Below, in pieces: positions 16,687 to 26,623 of a DNA stretch of 64,000 bases. Each line of letters starts with the position of its first letter. The first letter of the stretch is position 1. A program made the position numbers and the translations under genes. The notes under the pieces are model-generated. The model saw nothing but the letters and a program-made list of their open reading frames with translations, searched no databases and was not told the DNA's origin. The DNA lies in contig NZ_ML178721.1 in assembly GCF_004360155.1 (NCBI RefSeq), positions 209,439 through 273,438 of the forward strand. The letters run 5' to 3'. Origin of the DNA: Paraglaciecola marina (GTDB lineage Bacteria; Pseudomonadota; Gammaproteobacteria; Enterobacterales; Alteromonadaceae).

Positions 16687-19485
16687 ATGGTTATTGAACT
16701 GAATATAAAGGTTGACCAATATTTTGATTCTAATTGGTACCTTAAGTCATATCCAGATGTGGCAACTGCGGGGGTAGAACCATTACAACACTACATTAAA
16801 TTTGGGCGAAGCGAAGGACGTTTGCCATTTAGAGTTGAGGCCTTTGAGCTAGAGAAAGAGTTATGGGCTGCTATCAACACTAGTGAATTAGAAAAGAAAT
16901 TATTGGCATTGTTTATTCATTCCAACAACTATAATAGTGCGATCTCGGGATGGGTGCTAGCCCGTTGGTATGGCAGTTGTAGAAAGTGGGATTTGGTAGA
17001 ACAATATTTACCTAAAACCTTAAAGGACCCACTGGCGTTATATCTAATCGCCCATCAAGGTCCATATCTGTTGTTGTTTGACGCATATTATTGGCAGGGT
17101 AAATTGAGCGCTGCGCAAGCCTTACTTAACGATAATACCTGGCTAAAATCTAACAACAAGTTACTAGCTCAAAATATACTGCTTGATAATAAGAGTAGAG
17201 TGGATGATTTAACTGAACTGTTTGCCAATAACCAACTTTTGGGTGTAAGTGTTAAACATCCAGAAAAGCCTCTAGGATTAGATAATTTAGTTGGGCTGAA
17301 CGTACCTCTTAGCAAAATGTTAAAAGATATTTTGCAACCATTAGTTAGCATTATCATTCCATGCTTTAATGCGCAAAATTTTATAAAAACAGCAATAACG
17401 AGCTTGCTAAATCAGACGTGGAAAAAACTTGAAATTATCATAGTCGATGATGCTTCCTGTGATGACTCATGGCAAGTTTTGCAATCTATATCAAAGCAAG
17501 ACAAAAGAATTAAGTTATTGCGTCACTACGTCAATTTAGGTGCATATCGAGCGCGAAATTATGGACTTAGTTTAGCCAAGGGCAAGTATATCACTGTGCA
17601 CGATATTGATGATTGGTCGCACCCACAAAAAATTGAATGCCAAGTTAATGGGCTACGACAAAAACGCAATGCTATTGCATCCGTTTCACATTGGGTTAGA
17701 GCTGACGATAAATTAAGGTTTCAATGTTGGCGGATGGAAGATGGTTGGATTTATCGAAATGTATCGTCTCTGATGTTTAAGAGGTCGGTATTTCGTCTCT
17801 TGGGATATTGGGATAATGTGTCCGTGAATGCTGATACTGAATATTATCACCGTATTTTGGCATCTTATGGTGTTAATTCCATTGTCGAGGTTTTACCTGG
17901 TATACCGCTTTCTTTTGGGAGGGCAACAAATGAATCCTTATCTCAAACCAAAACGAGTCATTTAAGAACTCAATTTAAAGGGTTGCGAAAGGACTATCAT
18001 GACGCAGCCGTTGCCTGGCATAAGACTCATAAAAAGCTGTATCTTAGTCGCTTACCTAATCAGCGACCTTTCGCAGTTCCTCCGGCAATGCTGAGAGGTA
18101 ATCATGCCCAAAGAAAGCATAACTTAACGCTACTTTTGCAAAGCAGCGAACTGTTTGACCGAACATGGTATTTGAAGCGGTATCCAGATATTGCCAAGTC
18201 GGGAGTCGAGCCCGTTGCACATTTTATTAATAATGGTATTCACGAGGCCAGAGACTGCAACCCTGTGATAAGTATTAGTGGGCAGACCTATCTCCATAAA
18301 ACTAATAAATTAGCGGTTATTGAACATCTGCTGAACGAAAGTCATCTGCCAGAGTGCACTGAACTTGAAGGCGAAATCCTTTTCCATGACGATAAGCCCA
18401 CCATTTTATGTGTCGGCCATATGGTGTCAGAACATACTTTTGGTGCTGAGAGGAGTTTTTTGGACACACTTAAGATGTTTTCGCAAAGTGATTTTAATAT
18501 TATTGTTGTTTTGCCTAATGCAGAAAACGTCGATTATGTAGAAAACGTCTCTGCATTATGTAGCAAAGTTATTTTTCAACCTATGCAGTGGTGGAACGCA
18601 AATAGAGACACAGATGAAAAGGTAGTTGATGCTTTTAGTCAAATTATTGAACAGCTGAATATTGCACTTGTTTATGCAAATACCCTTGTTTTGTCAGAGC
18701 CATTGAACGCAGCGACTAGAAACAACCGAAAGACGGTTATGCATATTCGTGAGTTACCCCTCAATGATCCGGATTTGTGTGAAGCATTGGGGGCAGATGC
18801 TGAAACTGTTAGGAATCATTGTTTAAAAAGTAGTGACTATTTTATTGCTAACTCTTTGGCTGTATTGAATTTCATTGATTTGAAAAATCGAGCTTTTCTA
18901 ATTCCGAATGTTATTGACATTGATGTTACTACGTCAAAACTACCTAGCGTTAAACTTCCTGTTATTGCTTCTTTGCTCAGCAGTAATCTACCTAAAAAAG
19001 GTATTGAAGATCTACTAAAAGTTGCGGAGTTGTGTGAGGCTAGACAGTTTCCTATTGAGTTTCATATTTATGGGCCTGAAAATGAACATACAGTGAATTG
19101 GAAAAAACAGGCGAGCTTACAAAATTTAAAATGGAAAGGTTATTGCCAGAGTTCCTTTGAAGCACTTAAAGATACCGATATCTTACTAAATTTATCTCAC
19201 TTCCAGGAGTCTTTTGGTCGCACGGTGATAGAAGGTATGGCGAGCGGTTGTGCCGTTGTTGCATATGAATGGGGGGCTATTCCTGAACTAGTTGATGAAA
19301 AAAATGGTATTTTAGTTCCCTTTAAAGATATTGATGGTGTCGTCAACGCTCTGGGCTTGCTGATAAATGAGCCAAGCCTGATTGTAAAACTTGGTGCGAA
19401 TGGCAGAAGTAAAGCAGTGGAAGGCTATAGTTATCAAAAAGTTAAACCAAGCATGTTAAGTGCTTTTCAGCAAATTTTAAAATAG
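16687..19485 (+). CDS. Two-domain glycosyltransferase (GT2 + GT4 fusion)
   Basis: A 932-residue protein. Residues 12-47 (FDSNWYLKSYPDVATAGVEP, then HYIKFGRSEGR) form the YPDV module. About 217-420 is a GT2 domain: VSIIIPCFNAQNF, IIIVDDASCDDSW, HDIDDWSHP. About 488-525 is a second YPDV module (FDRTWYLKRYPDIAKSGVEP). About 571-925 is a GT4 GT-B domain with LPKKGIEDLL and QESFGRTVIEGMASGCAVVA, where the E-x-x-[AS]-x-G element binds the donor. Such fusions can add two sugars in succession. The ~170 residues between the first module and GT2 are unrecognised. The start ATG has GGGAGA rather far upstream. Confidence 0.85.
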   Translation: MVIELNIKVDQYFDSNWYLKSYPDVATAGVEPLQHYIKFGRSEGRLPFRVEAFELEKELWAAINTSELEKKLLALFIHSNNYNSAISGWVLARWYGSCRKWDLVEQYLPKTLKDPLALYLIAHQGPYLLLFDAYYWQGKLSAAQALLNDNTWLKSNNKLLAQNILLDNKSRVDDLTELFANNQLLGVSVKHPEKPLGLDNLVGLNVPLSKMLKDILQPLVSIIIPCFNAQNFIKTAITSLLNQTWKKLEIIIVDDASCDDSWQVLQSISKQDKRIKLLRHYVNLGAYRARNYGLSLAKGKYITVHDIDDWSHPQKIECQVNGLRQKRNAIASVSHWVRADDKLRFQCWRMEDGWIYRNVSSLMFKRSVFRLLGYWDNVSVNADTEYYHRILASYGVNSIVEVLPGIPLSFGRATNESLSQTKTSHLRTQFKGLRKDYHDAAVAWHKTHKKLYLSRLPNQRPFAVPPAMLRGNHAQRKHNLTLLLQSSELFDRTWYLKRYPDIAKSGVEPVAHFINNGIHEARDCNPVISISGQTYLHKTNKLAVIEHLLNESHLPECTELEGEILFHDDKPTILCVGHMVSEHTFGAERSFLDTLKMFSQSDFNIIVVLPNAENVDYVENVSALCSKVIFQPMQWWNANRDTDEKVVDAFSQIIEQLNIALVYANTLVLSEPLNAATRNNRKTVMHIRELPLNDPDLCEALGADAETVRNHCLKSSDYFIANSLAVLNFIDLKNRAFLIPNVIDIDVTTSKLPSVKLPVIASLLSSNLPKKGIEDLLKVAELCEARQFPIEFHIYGPENEHTVNWKKQASLQNLKWKGYCQSSFEALKDTDILLNLSHFQESFGRTVIEGMASGCAVVAYEWGAIPELVDEKNGILVPFKDIDGVVNALGLLINEPSLIVKLGANGRSKAVEGYSYQKVKPSMLSAFQQILK

Positions 19486-19601
19486 TATCAAAACATCAAT
19501 TTATATTTCCATAATAGAAAATATATCAGTTAGATGTTCGTAATCGTATTCAGTTAAGAGGTTGTGTGGTTAAAAAATATATAATGATAGGAGTGAAGTC
19601 C

Positions 19602-21305
19602 ATGGTTGGATGCATACCTGAATCAATTCGAAATAAGGTTAAGCGCTGGCCATGGTTAACTTCTTTGTATAGTCGCAACCTCCAAAAAAGCGGCTTATCA
19701 TACGGTATTCCATCAAAGAAAAAGATCGCTAAGCTATATGAAGGGCTTATATCTAAGCAAAATATTTCATTGAAAGATATGACATTAGGTACTCCTTTTA
19801 ACGTTGTAGTGGTAGTTAACGGAAATTCAAGTTTACTTAATTTTACCTTGGAATACTTGGCGGATATAAACACAATAGAAACTGTTTTTCTTTTGGTAAA
19901 AGATGAAGAAAACGTCAATTATAACCTTAATAACTTTACTGCTAATCTTGAAGTTGTGTCGGAAAGTTCACTTGATTTTTCTAGTGATGCCGAAAGAGAA
20001 ATTAATAACTTCTTAGTAATAAACGCTGGTGACGCTTTGCACCCTTTAATTGGAGGAGTTGTTTCAGCGTTTTTAAATTCTAGCTCTTCAATTGGCTATT
20101 TTGACAGTGACAGCATAACTTCTTCGGGAAAAAGGCACTCACCCAAACTACATAGTGACTGGAATCCCGATTTATTGTTAAGTACGGGCTATATCAATAC
20201 TGGGCTTTGGTTTCGCTCGAACAGAGTATTTGCTAAACAAGCGCGTTTAGAGGTTAGTCTGACTAGTATTGCTGACTTCCTAGCTAGTATTTATCTAGAT
20301 GAGTTAGATATGATAATAGGGCACCTACCTTACGTGGTCGTCCATTCACAAGCTGCCGCTGATAAAAGTAGCTTCCCTCTGGGGCCAACAACCATTATTA
20401 AAGTCTCTAAATATGCAAAGGTCACTAAGCATGCTCAATACCCAATTTTAAAATTGCTTTGGCATACAGAAACAAGCTCCTTAGTGAGTTTAATTATTCC
20501 GACTAGAAATTCACGTCAACTTGTTAAAGTATGTGTTGAGTCTATATTGACGAAGACCACTTATCGAAACTTTGAAATATTATTGGTTGATAATCAATCA
20601 GACGAACAAGAAAGTCTTGATTACTTCAATGAGTTAAATAAACATCCACAAATTAAAGTGCTTCAATATGATCAAAAGTTTAATTACTCGGCAATAAATA
20701 ATTTCGCAGTCACTCATGCTTCGGGTGAAATTATAGGGTTAATAAACAATGATATAGAAGTGATAGAGCCAGACTGGTTAACTTATATGGTGAATCAAGT
20801 AAGTCGAGATGAAATTGGCTGCGTTGGAGCAAAGCTACTTTATCCTGATGGACGAATTCAACATGCAGGTGTCGTTATGGGCTACGGCGGAGGTGCAGGG
20901 CATGCTCATAAGTACTTTCCTCGAGAACATAGCGGCTATTTAAATCGTTTAGCCGCCACAAACTGTTTCAGTGCTGTGACTGCGGCGTGCCTGTTGGTTA
21001 AAAAGAGTGATTATTTAGCTGTAAATGGTTTAGATGAAATTAATTTGGAAGTGGCTTTTAATGACGTTGATTTCTGTCTTAAAGTATTGAGTTTAGGAAG
21101 GCGGAATCTCTATTGTGCAGAAGCTATTTTATTTCATTATGAGTCAGTATCCAGAGGTTTCGACGACACGGTTGAAAAGCGTGATAGATTTGAAAAAGAA
21201 CTAAATTATTTACAAAAAAACTGGGCAAGTATCATTGAACATGATCCCGCCTATAGTCCCAATTTAACATTGAGAAGAGAAAACTTCTCGATAAAAGAGT
21301 GTTGA
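19602..21305 (+). CDS. GT2 family glycosyltransferase with N-terminal extension
   Basis: Roughly the last 275 residues are a classic GT2 domain: LVSLIIPTRNSRQLVKVCVE, ILLVDNQSDEQ, LINNDIEV (metal-binding NND), then GAKLLYPDGRIQHAGV and FNDVDFCLKVLSLG, the pattern of rhamnosyltransferase-like enzymes of O-antigen and EPS loci. The N-terminal ~290 residues resemble a degenerate second GT-A domain with a FLVINAGDALHP turn but no clear catalytic acids. Start: ATG 19602 has AGGAG 8 bp upstream; an upstream in-frame GTG at 19566 (579 residues) is the alternative and has AAGAGG only 4 bp away. Followed 4 bp later by the next glycosyltransferase. Confidence 0.85.
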   Translation: MVGCIPESIRNKVKRWPWLTSLYSRNLQKSGLSYGIPSKKKIAKLYEGLISKQNISLKDMTLGTPFNVVVVVNGNSSLLNFTLEYLADINTIETVFLLVKDEENVNYNLNNFTANLEVVSESSLDFSSDAEREINNFLVINAGDALHPLIGGVVSAFLNSSSSIGYFDSDSITSSGKRHSPKLHSDWNPDLLLSTGYINTGLWFRSNRVFAKQARLEVSLTSIADFLASIYLDELDMIIGHLPYVVVHSQAAADKSSFPLGPTTIIKVSKYAKVTKHAQYPILKLLWHTETSSLVSLIIPTRNSRQLVKVCVESILTKTTYRNFEILLVDNQSDEQESLDYFNELNKHPQIKVLQYDQKFNYSAINNFAVTHASGEIIGLINNDIEVIEPDWLTYMVNQVSRDEIGCVGAKLLYPDGRIQHAGVVMGYGGGAGHAHKYFPREHSGYLNRLAATNCFSAVTAACLLVKKSDYLAVNGLDEINLEVAFNDVDFCLKVLSLGRRNLYCAEAILFHYESVSRGFDDTVEKRDRFEKELNYLQKNWASIIEHDPAYSPNLTLRRENFSIKEC

Positions 21306-21309
21306 TAAA

Positions 21310-22443
21310 TTGAGTTTAAAAAAATTATTCAGATTTAGGTTCAGTATTTATCTCTCTTACCGTAAAGCCTTTAAATATTTGTTTTGGTTATGGATTTTAA
21401 TCAACAAGTGCATTAGGAAGAGAAAGCCTTATAGAGTAAAGCTAGTCGCAATTGCAAAAAATGAAGCTTGCTATTTACCTGAGTGGTTGGCCCATCATCA
21501 ATACTTTGGCTTTGACTATATTTCAGTCTATGTAAATAACACCACTGATAATACTAATAATATAATTCGCAAATTAAGCTCAGTAAAGCATATTGAGTTT
21601 TGTGATGGAGATGAGTATTTTCAACCAGATATAAATGTACCGCAGACTCATATATATCAGCGTGAATTAAAGCGTAGTAAGAAGCAGGGGTTTTCTCATG
21701 TCATGTTTTTAGATATAGATGAATTTTGGACACCGAAAGATTTAAAAACTACCATTCATGACTTCTTGAAACAAAAGACTACAGATGTAGTTTGTTTCGA
21801 ATGGTTAAATCGAACTAACGAAGCTAAACCTTTTCTGCCAACAATAGAAAAGAAGATAGACGGAATTAAAGGCAATCATGTAAAATCACTTGTTTCTACG
21901 CATATTTTACTTGAGGCTATTAACCCTCACAACATATTGGGTTATAAAATTAAGCATCAATTGGCGGATGGTAGTAGATATCTCGTAGATGAAAATAATT
22001 TCGCAAAGATAAGCCCAGAAGAAATAAAATCCCCTTTAAAAGATATTTTTATTTTACATCGAATGTTTCGCAGCCAAGAGGAATATGTGGCGCTATTACT
22101 GCGAGGAAGGCCCATCCAAAATCGACCTTTCGCAGATATATTTAAGACGAATAGAAGTGGGTATATACCTCGTAAACCTAAAGCGTCAATATCATTTGAC
22201 AGTAATGTTTTCGGTGAATATAAGCGCTTTATCGAAAAATTTTTTACTAATTATAAGTTGAATGAAGAAATTGAATTAGGCAGAGCGTTTGTGATGGAAA
22301 AAAGAGAACAGGTTTCACAAGTTATTATCGACTCGCCTTTTGAAGTCCTCCCTATCTTATCTAAAATTTTTACCCGAGTGACACTGCCTGACGTTGTATC
22401 TGCGTTAAAAACAAAACAAAGCAGTTGCAAGTCTAACAATTAA
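21310..22443 (+). CDS. Glycosyltransferase family 2-like (PF13704 type)
   Basis: A 377-residue protein. After a short hydrophobic/basic N-terminus, KLVAIAKNEACYLPEWLAHH at 44-63 and the FLDIDEFW motif near 133-140 match the Glyco_tranf_2_4 family (also related to GT92), where DxDEF binds the metal and nucleotide-sugar. The start is TTG 21310, only 4 bp after the preceding stop, which suggests coupling; no strong Shine-Dalgarno is seen. The C-terminal 100 residues contain a helical tail rich in charged residues. The transferred sugar is unknown. Confidence 0.8.
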   Translation: MSLKKLFRFRFSIYLSYRKAFKYLFWLWILINKCIRKRKPYRVKLVAIAKNEACYLPEWLAHHQYFGFDYISVYVNNTTDNTNNIIRKLSSVKHIEFCDGDEYFQPDINVPQTHIYQRELKRSKKQGFSHVMFLDIDEFWTPKDLKTTIHDFLKQKTTDVVCFEWLNRTNEAKPFLPTIEKKIDGIKGNHVKSLVSTHILLEAINPHNILGYKIKHQLADGSRYLVDENNFAKISPEEIKSPLKDIFILHRMFRSQEEYVALLLRGRPIQNRPFADIFKTNRSGYIPRKPKASISFDSNVFGEYKRFIEKFFTNYKLNEEIELGRAFVMEKREQVSQVIIDSPFEVLPILSKIFTRVTLPDVVSALKTKQSSCKSNN

Positions 22444-22547
22444 CGACAGTGCTACTGCGACAGGAAATATAGACACATTACCTGTAAATTCAGAATAGGA
22501 AGTTTCATAGATACTTACTAACCTTTAAAATTAAATGAAATGCAAAA

Positions 22548-23240
22548 ATGAATTTATTATCGAACATATTAAAAATACTAAAATTTAAATCAGATGGACG
22601 GAGTTCAGTGACCTGGTTATCTCACCATATCCCTAAAACTGCAGGAACATCATTAAAGTTGGGGTATGCCAGTGCTTTTGGAAATAATGCTGTAAAATAT
22701 CTATATGCGCCAGATGAGGTGAAAGTTATTGGTCGTGGTGAAAGTATTCGTCTGCCATACGGTACACGAATACTCCATGGACACTTTCATGCCCACCCTG
22801 AGCAAATAGAGCTATATCCAAATGCTAAAAGAATAGTTTGGGTAAGAGATCCTGTAGAGCGAGCTTGGTCTCTTCTTGGACATTTATTGGCAGTGCAAAA
22901 ATCTAAAGAAGAGTTTCAAATAATTTACAAAGAGTTTGGTGAAAATATAGAAAAAAATAAGTTAGACGTGTTTGAGTTTTTTTTAACGCACCCTCGTTTA
23001 CAAATATTAAATAGACCCTATCAGAATCATTTTTCTAAAGTGCCTATAAACGATTTTCATTTTGTTGGGCGTACTCACTGTTATACCGAAGATTTGCAAC
23101 GTTTATCACAATTAATGGGGGCAGAGATTCCACTTCTTGAGAAAAATGTTAGATCGTCTGGAAAAGGTTTGCCTAAAAATAGAGGTTCGTATCAAGAACT
23201 CTTGGTAAAAGAGTACGAAATTGTAGATGACTTTCTTTAA
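22548..23240 (+). CDS. Sulfotransferase
   Basis: A 230-residue protein with HHIPKTAGTS at 26-35, the 5'-PAPS loop of carbohydrate sulfotransferases, and RIVWVRDPVERAWSLLGH around 94-111, the 3'-phosphate-binding segment. RILHGHFHAHP between them carries the histidine/glycine turn common in this group. It follows the PF13704 gene by about 100 bp on the same strand. It belongs to the heparan/chondroitin-type branch rather than the P-loop type of the genes at 414 and 9259, so the island carries diverse sulfotransferases, consistent with sulfation at several positions (inference). Confidence 0.85.
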   Translation: MNLLSNILKILKFKSDGRSSVTWLSHHIPKTAGTSLKLGYASAFGNNAVKYLYAPDEVKVIGRGESIRLPYGTRILHGHFHAHPEQIELYPNAKRIVWVRDPVERAWSLLGHLLAVQKSKEEFQIIYKEFGENIEKNKLDVFEFFLTHPRLQILNRPYQNHFSKVPINDFHFVGRTHCYTEDLQRLSQLMGAEIPLLEKNVRSSGKGLPKNRGSYQELLVKEYEIVDDFL

Positions 23241-23489
23241 TGTCTTTAAAGTTTCTAGAAACCTTATCATGACTTTATAGGGTAAAGAATGATAGACGTA
23301 TTTTCTTTAGCTAAAGCGGTGAATTAAAAAAATAGTCTGTTATACTTCTCCGCCGACCTTTCATCGCTATGCTAATCACTCAAACCGAAATTCTGGAGCA
23401 AGTTTCTGAAGTCTTCAAACCATCTGCCACTAAATTTTAAGTTCATACAAGCACCTAGTAAGTATCAAATTTGTGATTCCGTAGTTGGT

Positions 23490-24320
23490 ATGAGTGTTTA
23501 TATTGAAGACCAGCTTGATTGGGTTGAGCAATCAGTGGAAAGTGTTCTTTCTCAAAGTTATCAAAACTTTCAGCTGATAATCGTGTTAGATGGTGAAGTA
23601 AAAGAAGATGTGTTTAATTATCTTTCGCAGTTATGTTCGGAACGAATTAATGTTCAATTAATTCAGTCTGCTGAAAACGTCGGTTTGAGTGCCTGCATGA
23701 ACCATATTATTGATTGGACGATTGCAAACCTGCCATCCACAAAGTATTTTTTCAGAATGGATGCTGATGATATTTCCCTTTCGGAGCGTTTTGAAAAACA
23801 AATTGATTTTCTACAAGCACATAAAAACACCCAAGTACTGGGGACTTCTTTAGTTGAAATAGACGAATATGGAAAAAAAGTAGGGAAACGAACACTTCCG
23901 AATAATCATGCTGATATATTTCGTATATTACCTAAGCGTTGTGCCATTAATCACCCTACAGTAGTGGTAAGGATGGATGTGTTTAAGGCTGGTTTTCGAT
24001 ATAATCATACGTTAGAAAATACCCAAGATTACTTTTTGTGGATAGAACTTTGTGCTGCAGGATACAAATTTGCTAACCTTTCAGAGCCTTTATTGCAATT
24101 CAGGCGAGTAAACGATTTTTATAAACGCAGAGGTTTAAGTAAGTCTTTAAATGAATTTAAAGCTCGTTTTTATACAATGAAGGTATTAAAACGATACAGT
24201 ATTGGGAATATCTTTTATGCTTGTGCCGTGCTCTTTTTGAGGTTAATGCCTTCAAAAGTTGTTAAGCTGGCATATAAGGTAGATAGATATTTTTTAAATA
24301 AGTCGGTAAATAACGAGTGA
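23490..24320 (+). CDS. GT2 family glycosyltransferase, 5' end uncertain
   Basis: A 276-residue frame from ATG 23490. It has the GT2 layout: MSVYIEDQLDWVEQSVESVL, LIIVLDGE, YFFRMDADDISLSERF (DxDD metal site), then INHPTVVVRM and a TQDYFLWIEL acceptor-side motif. However, GT2 enzymes normally begin with a strand such as VSVVMSVY. Here the codons just before the ATG read SVVG in frame and the frame stays open about 120 bp upstream without ATG, GTG or TTG. Either translation begins at a rare codon, a small mutation has removed the original start, or the shortened form is used. No ribosome-binding site precedes ATG 23490. Stop overlaps the next start (GTGA). Confidence 0.72.
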   Translation: MSVYIEDQLDWVEQSVESVLSQSYQNFQLIIVLDGEVKEDVFNYLSQLCSERINVQLIQSAENVGLSACMNHIIDWTIANLPSTKYFFRMDADDISLSERFEKQIDFLQAHKNTQVLGTSLVEIDEYGKKVGKRTLPNNHADIFRILPKRCAINHPTVVVRMDVFKAGFRYNHTLENTQDYFLWIELCAAGYKFANLSEPLLQFRRVNDFYKRRGLSKSLNEFKARFYTMKVLKRYSIGNIFYACAVLFLRLMPSKVVKLAYKVDRYFLNKSVNNE

Positions 24321-25183
24321 TTGGCGCAACAATAATTTTATATAAACCTGAATTAGATATGGCTGAAGCCTTACTCAAGGCGACTATGGAGCAAGTTGAT
24401 GTAGTCAGTATTATTGACAATTCTCCGGCCCCTTCCGATGTTTCATTTGATAAAAACGCATGTCATTATCACCATTTCCCAAACAACATTGGAATTGCAG
24501 CTGCTCATAATATTGGCCTTAAAGATCTCAAGTCTGCTGGTTGCGACTACGGATTGTTGCTTGACCAAGACAGCCGCTTTGATGACGATTTTGCATTTAG
24601 ATTATCTAGTCTTATGGTGGCATCTAAAGTTGAAAATCGCCCATTAGTTGCAATAGGCCCCCGTATTATTTGCTCATTCTCTGAGAAAACTGTAAAACCA
24701 AGAGTACAACGTGAAGTCGCTGTATACGACGAGTTAGTGTGTGTAACTCAAATAATATCTTCTGGTATGATGATTGACCTATCTCAATTAGGTAAAATTG
24801 GGTTTAAAGATGAGTCTTTATACATAGATGGCGTGGATCATGAATGGTGTTGGCGGGCTAAACAGCATAACTTGTTAGTTGCAGTAGCAGATAAAGTTGA
24901 AATGGTGCACCGTTTGGGTGATTCAAGAAGTAAATTTGCAGGCATAACGTATAAAGTAGGGTCTCCTGTTAGGTTGTATTATCAATTTCGTAATATCTTT
25001 ATTCTAGCAAGAAGAGGTTATGTTCCTTGGTATTGGAAGTTTAGAAATTTGGGGGTGTTACCTATTCGTTTTTTTGCAAATGCATTCCTTCAAAAAAATA
25101 GAGCGCAGCGAGTAAAATTTATGATTTGTGGTCTTTGGGACGGCATCTGGAAGCGGGAAGGTGCATTTTCCGATAATTGGTGA
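24317..25183 (+). CDS. GT2 rhamnosyltransferase-like glycosyltransferase
   Basis: A 288-residue protein starting at GTG 24317, which overlaps the previous stop (GTGA), a sign of translational coupling. GATIILYKPE at 3-12, VVSIIDNSPAP, NNIGIAAAHNIGL and LLLDQDSRFDDDF (DxD site) give the pattern of dTDP-rhamnosyltransferases of the RfbF/WbbL type. SLYIDGVDHEWCWRAKQ is the conserved late [ED]-D-x-[ED]-W motif. It is the last gene of the polysaccharide island before ugd. No dTDP-rhamnose pathway gene is in the window, so rhamnose as the donor is only a family guess. Confidence 0.82.
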   Translation: MIGATIILYKPELDMAEALLKATMEQVDVVSIIDNSPAPSDVSFDKNACHYHHFPNNIGIAAAHNIGLKDLKSAGCDYGLLLDQDSRFDDDFAFRLSSLMVASKVENRPLVAIGPRIICSFSEKTVKPRVQREVAVYDELVCVTQIISSGMMIDLSQLGKIGFKDESLYIDGVDHEWCWRAKQHNLLVAVADKVEMVHRLGDSRSKFAGITYKVGSPVRLYYQFRNIFILARRGYVPWYWKFRNLGVLPIRFFANAFLQKNRAQRVKFMICGLWDGIWKREGAFSDNW

Positions 25184-25279
25184 TAAATAAACATAATTAA
25201 AGTTTATTTCAGAAATTCGTAAAATCTTAATAAAACAATAGTATTTTAAATTTGGTATCTGTTTAGGGAATAAATAACA

Positions 25280-26620
25280 ATGAAAGTAACAGTGTTTGGT
25301 ATTGGGTACGTAGGTTTAGTGCAAGCTGCTGTGATGGCGGAAGTTGGACATGATGTTATGTGTATCGATGTAGACCAAAAAAAGGTAGATCGTTTAAAAG
25401 AAGGCCACATTCCTATTTTTGAGCCAGGCCTCACCCCATTAGTTACTTCTAATTATGAAGCCGGTAGGGTAGATTTTACTACTGATGCAGCTAAGGGGAT
25501 TGAACATGGAGAGGTTATATTTATAGCCGTAGGAACGCCTCCTGATGAAGATGGCTCAGCGGATCTTAAGTATGTGTTAGCTGTAGCAGAAACTATAGCA
25601 GAGCACATGACTTCACATAAAATTGTGATTAACAAATCCACAGTACCAGTAGGTACAGCTGATAAAGTCAAAGCAAAAATATCCGCTACTCTTTCAAGTT
25701 ATTCTAAGTCTATAACCTACGATGTTGTATCAAACCCCGAATTCTTGAAAGAGGGAGCTGCAGTAAATGATTGTATGCGACCAGATCGTATCATTTTAGG
25801 TACAAATAGTGATTATGCAGAGAAAAAGCTTCGAGACTTGTACTCTCCCTTTAATCGTAATCATGACAAAATTATTGTGATGGATATTCGAAGTGCTGAG
25901 TTAACTAAATATGCAGCAAACTGTATGTTGGCTACAAAGATTAGCTTTATGAATGAAATGTCTAATCTTGCCGAAGTTTTCGGGGCTGACATAGAAAACG
26001 TTAGACGTGGTATTGGTTCTGACCCGAGAATCGGTTATCAATTTATCTACCCTGGCTGTGGTTATGGTGGCTCATGTTTCCCTAAAGATGTGCAAGCGCT
26101 TGCTCGAAGTGCAACGGCTGCTGGGTATACCGCCAGAGTCTTAGAAGCGGTTGAAGAAGTAAACTATGCTCAAAAAGAGAAGTTATTTGAATACATATCG
26201 CGTCATTTTTCTGGAGATTTAAAAGGTAAAACTGTTGCATTGTGGGGCTTGTCATTTAAACCGAATACCGATGATATGCGCGAAGCATCTAGCCGTGTGT
26301 TAATGGAAAGTTTATGGGCTGCTGGAGCGAAAGTGAAAGCCTTTGATCCAGAAGCGATGGAAGAAACCCAGCGAATTTATGGAAGTAGAGCAGATTTGGA
26401 ATTGATGGGAACAAAAGAAGCGGCGTTAGAAGGAGCTGACTTTTTAGTCATTTGTACCGAGTGGCAAGTCTTTAAAGCTCCAGATTTTGAGTTACTCAAA
26501 GAAAAGTTATCTATGCCATTATTATTTGATGGCCGAAATTTATTCGAACCTGCTCGAATGATGGAATATGGTTTGCATTATTATGCGATTGGTCGTGGTT
26601 TATCAGTAAAGGAACTTTAA
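25280..26620 (+). CDS. ugd: UDP-glucose 6-dehydrogenase
   Basis: A 446-residue enzyme of the UDP-glucose/GDP-mannose dehydrogenase family that oxidises UDP-glucose to UDP-glucuronate with two NAD+. The N-terminal Rossmann loop is VFGIGYVGL (4-12). [11 protein letters not shown] and [10 protein letters not shown] mark the central region. [12 protein letters not shown] around 257-268 contains the catalytic cysteine, and [15 protein letters not shown] opens the C-terminal UDP-binding domain. The length is that of bacterial class members. It lies 3 bp before galU, so the pair makes UDP-glucose and then UDP-glucuronate for the polysaccharide, which fits the presence of a uronate-type lyase in the island. 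Confidence 0.96.
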   Translation: MKVTVFGIGYVGLVQAAVMAEVGHDVMCIDVDQKKVDRLKEGHIPIFEPGLTPLVTSNYEAGRVDFTTDAAKGIEHGEVIFIAVGTPPDEDGSADLKYVLAVAETIAEHMTSHKIVINKSTVPVGTADKVKAKISATLSSYSKSITYDVVSNPEFLKEGAAVNDCMRPDRIILGTNSDYAEKKLRDLYSPFNRNHDKIIVMDIRSAELTKYAANCMLATKISFMNEMSNLAEVFGADIENVRRGIGSDPRIGYQFIYPGCGYGGSCFPKDVQALARSATAAGYTARVLEAVEEVNYAQKEKLFEYISRHFSGDLKGKTVALWGLSFKPNTDDMREASSRVLMESLWAAGAKVKAFDPEAMEETQRIYGSRADLELMGTKEAALEGADFLVICTEWQVFKAPDFELLKEKLSMPLLFDGRNLFEPARMMEYGLHYYAIGRGLSVKEL

Positions 26621-26623
26621 AAA

